From assembly GCA_020632655.1 (NCBI GenBank), contig JACKFD010000011.1, forward strand, positions 102,371 to 166,370: DNA of 64,000 nt. Direction: 5' to 3'. Positions 59,113-64,000 of this stretch are shown piece after piece (the first letter of the stretch is position 1; the number at the start of each line of letters is the position of its first letter). A program made the translations under genes and the position numbers. The notes under the pieces were generated by a model. That model worked only from the letters and a program-made list of their open reading frames with translations. It had not been told where the DNA came from and did no database searches. This DNA comes from Spirochaetaceae bacterium. Its GTDB lineage: Bacteria > Myxococcota_A > UBA9160 > UBA4427.

Positions 59113-60366
59113 ATGCCGGATCCGGGCGCTCTCGGGCATCTCCTCGACGCCCGCCACTACGGCGTGCACGGCTATCCGCACGAGACCTGGGCCCGGCTGC
59201 GCAGGGAGGCCCCCGTCGCGTGGGTCGAGCCCGACGAGGGCATCCCCTACTGGGCCATCACCCGTCGCGCGGACATCGTGCGCATCTCGCGCGAGCCTTC
59301 GCTCTTCACGAATCGCCCCCGCTTCAAGGCCTCGGTCGGCGGCGAGGAGTCGGCGAAGTCGCCCACGCTGTCGAGCATGGACCCGCCCGAACATCAGACC
59401 TACCGCCAGCTCGTGAGCCGTCGCTTCACGCCCCGGGCCCTCGCGCGGCTGCGCGACCCGATCGAAGCCGTCGCCGCGGAGTTGATGGAGGGGCTCGGCG
59501 AGCCCGGCGCCGAGGTCGAGCTCGATTTCGTCGATCGCGTCGCGGCCCCGATGCCGATCCTGATCATCGCCTGGCTGATGGGCCTGCCGCGCGAGGACTG
59601 GCGCCTCGTCTACGGCATGACCCATGCGATGACCGGCTTCGCCGATCCCGAGTACCAGCAGCCGGGCGAGACGCCTGCCGACACGATCGCCCGTGGCCGG
59701 CGCGAGATCTACGCCTACTTCGCCGAGCTCGCCGCGGCGCGCCGGGCCCGACCGGGCGATGACCTCGTCAGTCTGCTCGCGCGCGCGGAGATCGATGGCC
59801 GGCCGATCGGGCAGGAGGAGCTCCTCGCCTACTACCTGATCCTGATCGTCGCGGGGAACGAGACGACGCGGAACGCGATCTCCGGCGGCGTCCACGCGCT
59901 CGCGAACGACCCGGCCTCGTGGCGGCGCCTGCGCCGCGACCCCGCGCTCGTACCGACCGCCGTCGAGGAGATCCTCCGGCACGGCAGCCCCGTCATCCAC
60001 CACGCGCGCACCGCCGCCCGCGACGTCGAGCTTCGCGGCGTGAAGATCTCGAAGGGCGAGACCCTCGCCCTCTTCTACCCCTCGGCGAACCGCGACGAGA
60101 CCGTCTTCGACGCCCCCGAAGCGTTCCGGATCGACCGCCGCCCGAATCCCCATCTCGCCTTCGGCGTCGGCGAGCACGTCTGCCTCGGCGCCCATCTCGC
60201 GCGCATCGAGATCGAGCTCGTCCTGCGCCACCTCGCGCGTCGCGTCGAGACATTCGAGGTCCTGGGTCCCGTCGAACGCCTCGCCTCGGCGAACGTCGGC
60301 GGCATCAAGAACCTCCGCGTGCGGATGCGGATGGCCAGGCTGGAGTCGGCTTCGAAGCCGGCCTAG
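59113..60366 (+). CDS. Cytochrome P450 (CYP124/125-like I-helix)
   Basis: 417 residues. I-helix LILIVAGNETTRNAISGGVHAL (AGNETT 247-252), ExxR E286-R289 (EEILR), heme loop LAFGVGEHVCLGAHLARIEIELV with Cys357. The VAGNETTRNAI...G pattern and SPVIHHARTAARDVELRGVKI recall the CYP124/CYP125 lipid and sterol omega-hydroxylases of mycobacteria. DPPEHQTYRQLVSRRFTPRAL is the C-helix. ATG 59113 has GAG-CCGAGG upstream, eight bases after the preceding P450. Its TAG stop shares the CTAG at 60363-60366 with the convergent luciferase-like gene. Likely partner of the P450 before it. Confidence 0.94.
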   Translation: MPDPGALGHLLDARHYGVHGYPHETWARLRREAPVAWVEPDEGIPYWAITRRADIVRISREPSLFTNRPRFKASVGGEESAKSPTLSSMDPPEHQTYRQLVSRRFTPRALARLRDPIEAVAAELMEGLGEPGAEVELDFVDRVAAPMPILIIAWLMGLPREDWRLVYGMTHAMTGFADPEYQQPGETPADTIARGRREIYAYFAELAAARRARPGDDLVSLLARAEIDGRPIGQEELLAYYLILIVAGNETTRNAISGGVHALANDPASWRRLRRDPALVPTAVEEILRHGSPVIHHARTAARDVELRGVKISKGETLALFYPSANRDETVFDAPEAFRIDRRPNPHLAFGVGEHVCLGAHLARIEIELVLRHLARRVETFEVLGPVERLASANVGGIKNLRVRMRMARLESASKPA

Positions 60367-61226
60367 CGGATGAAGCGCGCCGCGAAGGCGTCCATCGCCC
60401 GCTTCTTCGCGTCGACCGAAGCGCAGCTCCGATCCTGGTAGCCCCAGGCCTGCCCCATCGTCGCGGTCACTCCCCGCCCCGCCAGATCCGCGAAAAGTGC
60501 CTCCGAGGGCTCCGCATTCGCGATCACGAAGACCTGATAGTCCTCGGGCACGGGTTTGCCTGCGGCCCGCCTCGCGTCCAGCCGTGACGAGAGCGAGTCG
60601 AGCAGCCCGTTCACCTCGTCGACGTCGTAGTTCATGCCGAGCCAGCCCTCGTGCCGCACGGCCCGATCGAGCGCCGCCTCGCTCTTGCCTCCGACCCAGA
60701 TCGGCACGGGCCTGGACGGCTTGGGCGAGATCCCCGACGGCTCGATGTCGAAGAACTCGCCGTGGTAGGCGACCTCGTCCTCGGTCCAGAAGCGCCGGAT
60801 GATCTCGAGCATCTCGTCCATGCGCCGACCCCGACCGCGCACGGGATGGCCGAGCATCGCGATCTCCTCCGTCAGCCACCCGGCGCCGACCCCGAAGCGG
60901 AAGCGCCCGCCCGAGAGCCGATCGAGGGTCGCCACCTGACTCGCGACCGAGAAGGGCTCGCGCATCGGCAGCACGTAGACGTAGGTCATGACCTCGAGCG
61001 TCGTCGTCGAGGCGAGGACCGTCGCGGCGCTCACGAGGGGATCGGGGAAGTCCGTGCGATGGTCGAAGGGCGTGGGGCCACCGGAGGGATGGATCGATCC
61101 GTACCGGCGCGGCACGACGACATGGTCCGCGAGGGCGAGGCCGCGGAAGCCGACGGACTCGGCATGCTTCGCGATCTCGACCATCTGGTCGAGGTCCTCG
61201 TCGATGTAGCTGAGCCAGTAGTCCAT
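60363..61226 (-). CDS. Luciferase-like (LLM class) oxidoreductase
   Basis: 287 residues of the 'MKxW' subgroup: MDYWLSYIDEDLDQMVEIAKHAESVGFRGLALADHVVVPRRYGSI is the start, then LEVMTYVYVLPMREPFSVASQVATLDRLSGGRFRFGVGAGWLTEEIAMLG (..GGR...GvG.GW...E...lG), PVPIWVGGKSEAALDRAVRH. F420 use is the default for this clade. The stop overlaps the P450 stop by four bases in a CTAG palindrome, so the two genes are convergent and share termination space. ATG 61226 with GGGAAA upstream. It presumably works in the same redox chemistry as the three P450s. Confidence 0.9.
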   Translation of the reverse strand: MDYWLSYIDEDLDQMVEIAKHAESVGFRGLALADHVVVPRRYGSIHPSGGPTPFDHRTDFPDPLVSAATVLASTTTLEVMTYVYVLPMREPFSVASQVATLDRLSGGRFRFGVGAGWLTEEIAMLGHPVRGRGRRMDEMLEIIRRFWTEDEVAYHGEFFDIEPSGISPKPSRPVPIWVGGKSEAALDRAVRHEGWLGMNYDVDEVNGLLDSLSSRLDARRAAGKPVPEDYQVFVIANAEPSEALFADLAGRGVTATMGQAWGYQDRSCASVDAKKRAMDAFAARFIR

Positions 61227-61470
61227 GGGTGGATTTCCCTTTCGATGAGGCGTCGCAGGAGCAGCTTCTCCACCAGCTGATCGAGACCTGACTTCCGCGG
61301 GCGGACGCGACGAATGCTAACGCGCCTCGGGGGAAGCTCGATCGAGTTCTGTGGCAGGCCCGTCTCCAGTCGAAATCGAGCACGCCGCCGGAACGCGTTT
61401 CGTGCCACATAGCATCCGTGCCTACCACTCCGTCTCGATGCGGTCGAACCGTGAGGAGGGAAGACGGAGC

Positions 61471-62652
61471 ATGACGACACGGGAGCGGAGCTGGCGCTTC
61501 GGTACGCGGATGGGGACGATGCTCGGTCTGGCGACGTTTGCGGTCGCCGGCTCGGCGCAGGGAGTGAGCTTCCGTGGGATCGGGGATCTGGCCGGCGGGG
61601 AGACGTACAGTCAGGCGTGGGGTGTCTCCGGCGACGGACGGGTCGTCGTCGGCACGTCCTACTCCGCCGACGGCCGACAAGCGACGCGCTGGGACGTCGA
61701 GAGCGGCCTGCAGGGTCTGGGAATCCTGCCGGGCGGCGGAGTCTATGCGCTCGGACGGGCCGCTTCCCAGGATGGCTCCGTCGTCGTCGGGATCACGGAC
61801 TCCGCTCTCTCGATCGACAGCCACGAGGGCGTGGAGGCGTTTCGTTGGGATGCCGTCGGCGGACTGCAATCCCTGGGCGACCTGCCCGGCGGAGAGTTCG
61901 AGAGCATGGCCTTCGACGTGACGCCCGACGGGACCTATGTCGTCGGCTCGAGCAGCGTCCGGACGCCCGACCACTTCGCAGATCCCCAGGAGAGCGGTCG
62001 TCAGCCCTTCCGTTGGGACGCGGTGAACGGGATGGTCGCCCTGCCGCTCCCCGCCGACGCAACGCACGGCGGGTTTGCATCGGGCGTCTCGGCGGACGGC
62101 CGCACGGTCGTCGGCTCCTACCAGACCGACACGGTCGAGGTCCCGTTCATCTGGCGGGAGGACGAAGGGACGAGCGTGATGGGCGACTTCCCGGCCGACG
62201 CGTACCGATCCGAGGTGCGCGCGCTGTCACCGGACGGACGGATCGCCGTGGCCTGGGTGAGCCTCCTCGGACGGGACGGCGGTTGGATTCGCTGGGAGGA
62301 TGGCGTCGGTGAGCTGATCACCGGTGCGCGCGGCATCCCGAATGCCGTCGATGCGACGGGCTCGATCGTCGGCGGTGACAACTCGACCTTCGGCGCCTTC
62401 ATCTGGACCCGGGAGACCGGCATGGTCGCGGTCGAGGACTTCCTGTCGCGCTACGGGCTCGACGTGAGCGGCTGGGAGTTCGACTCGATTCAGGGCTTCT
62501 CCGACGACGGCCGCACGATCGTGGGATTCGGAACGAACCCCGACGGCTTCAGGGAGGGCTTCGTCGCCGTGATTCCCGAGCCGTCGACGGCAATGCTGCT
62601 CGGCCTCGGCCTGTCGGTTCTCGCGACGCGACGACGAGTCGCCACGAGCTGA
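61471..62652 (+). CDS. HAF-repeat PEP-CTERM protein
   Basis: 393 residues. Signal: basic TRERSWRFGTRMGTMLGLATFAVAGSAQG with cleavage near residue 29. The mature region has about six HAF-type (extracellular) repeats: e.g. GDLAGGETYSQAWGVSGDGRVVVGTSYSADGRQATRWD, then GILPGGGVYALGRAASQDGSVVVGITDS, GDLPGGEFESMAFDVTPDGTYVVGSSS and further FASGVSADGRTVVGSYQTD, each ~40-50 residues, typical of beta-propeller surface proteins. C-terminus VIPEPSTAMLLGLGLSVLATRRR is a classic PEP-CTERM tail. ATG 61471 with GGAGC immediately before it and GAGGAGGG further up. Confidence 0.9.
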   Translation: MTTRERSWRFGTRMGTMLGLATFAVAGSAQGVSFRGIGDLAGGETYSQAWGVSGDGRVVVGTSYSADGRQATRWDVESGLQGLGILPGGGVYALGRAASQDGSVVVGITDSALSIDSHEGVEAFRWDAVGGLQSLGDLPGGEFESMAFDVTPDGTYVVGSSSVRTPDHFADPQESGRQPFRWDAVNGMVALPLPADATHGGFASGVSADGRTVVGSYQTDTVEVPFIWREDEGTSVMGDFPADAYRSEVRALSPDGRIAVAWVSLLGRDGGWIRWEDGVGELITGARGIPNAVDATGSIVGGDNSTFGAFIWTRETGMVAVEDFLSRYGLDVSGWEFDSIQGFSDDGRTIVGFGTNPDGFREGFVAVIPEPSTAMLLGLGLSVLATRRRVATS

Positions 62653-62671
62653 AGCCCGTCGATGCGTCGGT

Positions 62672-64000
62672 TCAGCCGGCCGCGCGGGCCGATCGCCCGC
62701 CCGACGTCGGCAGCCGCGTCAAAGCGACCAGCGCCACCAACACGAGCCCGATCCCGCCCACGAACCCCGGCCGATATCCCCCGGTCAGGTCGTGGATCCG
62801 CGCCAATACGATCGGGCCGAGCACGGCCCCCGGCAGGAACGCCAGCATCAGGACGCCGTAGATCTGCGCGAACCAGCGCGCGCCGAACACGTCCGCGATC
62901 GCCATCGGCAGCAGCACGTCCCGCGCCGACGTCGCGATGCCGAAGAGGAAGCCGCAGAGCTGCAGCCGCCAGACGTCGTCGGCGAAGGGGACGAGGGCGA
63001 GGCTCGCGGCGAGCAGGCCCGTGTTCAGCACGAAGGCCGTCTTCGGACGCATGCGCAGGGTCACGATGCCCGCGCCGAGCTTCGAGAGGATGCCGGCGCC
63101 GACCGTCAGGCCGAGCGCCCCCTTCGCCTGGTCTTCGGAGTAGCCGAGATCGACGAGGTAGAGCACGAGGTGATCGAGCAGCCCGAGCTGCACGAGCGCA
63201 TAGCAGAAGAGCGCGTAGAAGAGGATCCAGAACGCGGGCCGACGAATCGCGGTCGCGAGCTCGACGGACTCACGCAAGCGAACCGCCTCGGGCGCGCCGA
63301 CCGGATCGCTCTGGTCGGTCGGCTCGACCGAGCGGGCCGGCTCCGCCCGCCTGATCGGATCGACGATCTCCGCCTCGATCCCCTCCCCCGGCCGCGGATC
63401 GCGCACGGCGAAGAGCGCGAAGGGCAGGATGATCGCGAAGCCGCCGAGCCCGACGACGAGCGCCGACGTGCGCCAGCCGATCCCGCCCGAGACCGACGCC
63501 ATCGCCGCGATGAACGCGACCGCTCCGAGATTCGTGCCCACCATCGCGAATCCGAGTGCCAGGCTCCGTCTCCGCTCGAACCAGCGCGTCACGACCCCGC
63601 CGATCGACACGTCCCCGATTCCGGCGTTGCCGAGCGCGAGCAGGATCATGGCGAGATAGAACTGCGCGACTCCCTGCATCGTCGCGAGCGCGACGACCGA
63701 CGCCGCCAGCAGCCCGATCGACGCAACCACGACCGGCCGCACGCCGAAGCGCACGCAGGCCGTGCCGACGAAGGCCTGCGCAATCGAGGAGACGAGCAGC
63801 ATCGGCGCCATGCCCGAAGACCAGACCGTCCGCGACCAGCCGAGGTCCGCGATCACGTCAGGCGAGAGCGCCCGCGTCGCGTAGAACCAGCCCGCGCCCA
63901 CCTGGCACGCCGTGCAGCCGAGCACGACGAGCACGGGGCGCAGACGACTCGCAGCGGACGCACTCGATCGATCGGCCGCGGGCACGGGCGTCGTCGCCAA
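62672..64000 (-). CDS. MFS transporter (oxalate/formate-antiporter-like), at window edge
   Basis: 442 residues from a TTG at the last base of the window; the true start may lie here (TTG or the GTG five codons in) or beyond the edge. About 12 membrane spans: e.g. LRPVLVVLGCTACQVGAGWFYATRALSPDVIADLGWSRTVWSSGM (span 1 with family W/F-R.), VASIGLLAASVVALA, YLAMILLALGNAGIGDVSIGGVVTRWFERRRSLALGFAMVGTNLG (loop with R.R..a.G), GYRPGFVGGIGLVLVALVAL. It resembles monocarboxylate/oxalate-type MFS proteins, with a ~60-residue central charged loop (EAEIVDPIRRAEPARSVEPTDQSD). Convergent with the HAF gene by 19 bp. Carried substrate unknown. Confidence 0.88.
   Translation of the reverse strand: MATTPVPAADRSSASAASRLRPVLVVLGCTACQVGAGWFYATRALSPDVIADLGWSRTVWSSGMAPMLLVSSIAQAFVGTACVRFGVRPVVVASIGLLAASVVALATMQGVAQFYLAMILLALGNAGIGDVSIGGVVTRWFERRRSLALGFAMVGTNLGAVAFIAAMASVSGGIGWRTSALVVGLGGFAIILPFALFAVRDPRPGEGIEAEIVDPIRRAEPARSVEPTDQSDPVGAPEAVRLRESVELATAIRRPAFWILFYALFCYALVQLGLLDHLVLYLVDLGYSEDQAKGALGLTVGAGILSKLGAGIVTLRMRPKTAFVLNTGLLAASLALVPFADDVWRLQLCGFLFGIATSARDVLLPMAIADVFGARWFAQIYGVLMLAFLPGAVLGPIVLARIHDLTGGYRPGFVGGIGLVLVALVALTRLPTSGGRSARAAG

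Noticed and set aside
59023..62067. A 1014-codon minus-strand open frame
   Set aside because: It opposes two P450s and the HAF gene and shows no family motif; shadow of high GC.
1..64000. rRNA, tRNA, insertion sequences, integrases or att sites
   Set aside because: I saw no tRNA-like cloverleaf, no rRNA segment, no transposase or integrase motif and no terminal repeats; the clustering of oxidative genes alone does not prove transfer.

Overview
This 64-kb window is a gene-dense, very GC-rich stretch of a bacterial chromosome. By eye almost every third codon position is G or C, and genes are separated by tens to about 450 bases. It looks like an environmental Gram-negative. Five secreted proteins end in a PEP-CTERM sorting tail, which is known only from bacteria with an outer membrane and an exosortase. 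They sit beside F420/luciferase-like oxidoreductases, many cytochromes P450, a wax-ester-synthase-like acyltransferase and PQQ lipoproteins. That mix recalls uncultured deltaproteobacterial lineages (Myxococcota or Binatota type). This placement is inference; there is no rRNA or tRNA to anchor it.

Layout. 1-11 kb: a PQQ dehydrogenase cut by the left edge, an SRPBCC protein facing pdxH, a luciferase-like/amidohydrolase pair, a cupin, an N-acyl-D-amino-acid deacylase-like gene, another amidohydrolase with a nitroreductase, and an amidohydrolase / DUF35 / thiolase-like operon that resembles steroid side-chain aldolase pairs. 11-19 kb: an aldo/keto reductase with truncated haemoglobin, then a tightly overlapping minus-strand run (unrecognised gene, amidohydrolase, SDR, DUF1214 lipoprotein), a further amidohydrolase and an SDR. 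19-24 kb: three PEP-CTERM proteins, including a 956-residue alternating-repeat protein. 24-31 kb: two Fe(II)/2-oxoglutarate-type dioxygenases, an alpha/beta hydrolase, and a four-gene run of sulfotransferase, DUF1214, anchored unknown and DUF2157 membrane protein. 31-40 kb: a PQQ lipoprotein dehydrogenase, DUF2889, an MFS pump, luciferase-like plus amidohydrolase, a TauD dioxygenase, a 2-hydroxyacid dehydrogenase and an NTF2-like protein. 40-52 kb: two P450s (one CYP142-like), a medium-chain reductase, a two-domain PhyH protein, an acyl-CoA-dehydrogenase-like flavoprotein, an orphan sensor kinase, WS/DGAT, a fatty-acid/sterol hydroxylase and a periplasmic GYF protein. 52-64 kb: luciferase-like, PEP-CTERM, DUF2892, SDR, a divergent block of three P450s with another luciferase-like enzyme, a HAF-repeat PEP-CTERM protein and an MFS carrier reaching the right edge.

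How the genes fit together. The window carries six Amidohydro_2 enzymes, four luciferase-like oxidoreductases, five P450s, four PhyH/TauD-type oxygenases, three SDRs and several accessory oxidoreductases. It carries no complete textbook pathway and no recognisable DNA-binding regulator. The most economical reading is a catabolic or lipid/steroid/terpenoid-modifying island in which oxygenases functionalise hydrophobic substrates, dehydrogenases oxidise the alcohols, and hydrolase/aldolase-like enzymes cleave the products. The PEP-CTERM proteins, PQQ lipoproteins and transporters act at the cell envelope. Substrates cannot be named from sequence alone.

Other features seen directly: tandem repeats of 9, 12, 34 and 36 bp, a 13-bp perfect terminator-like hairpin between convergent genes, and an inverted repeat placed exactly midway between two divergent PEP-CTERM genes.
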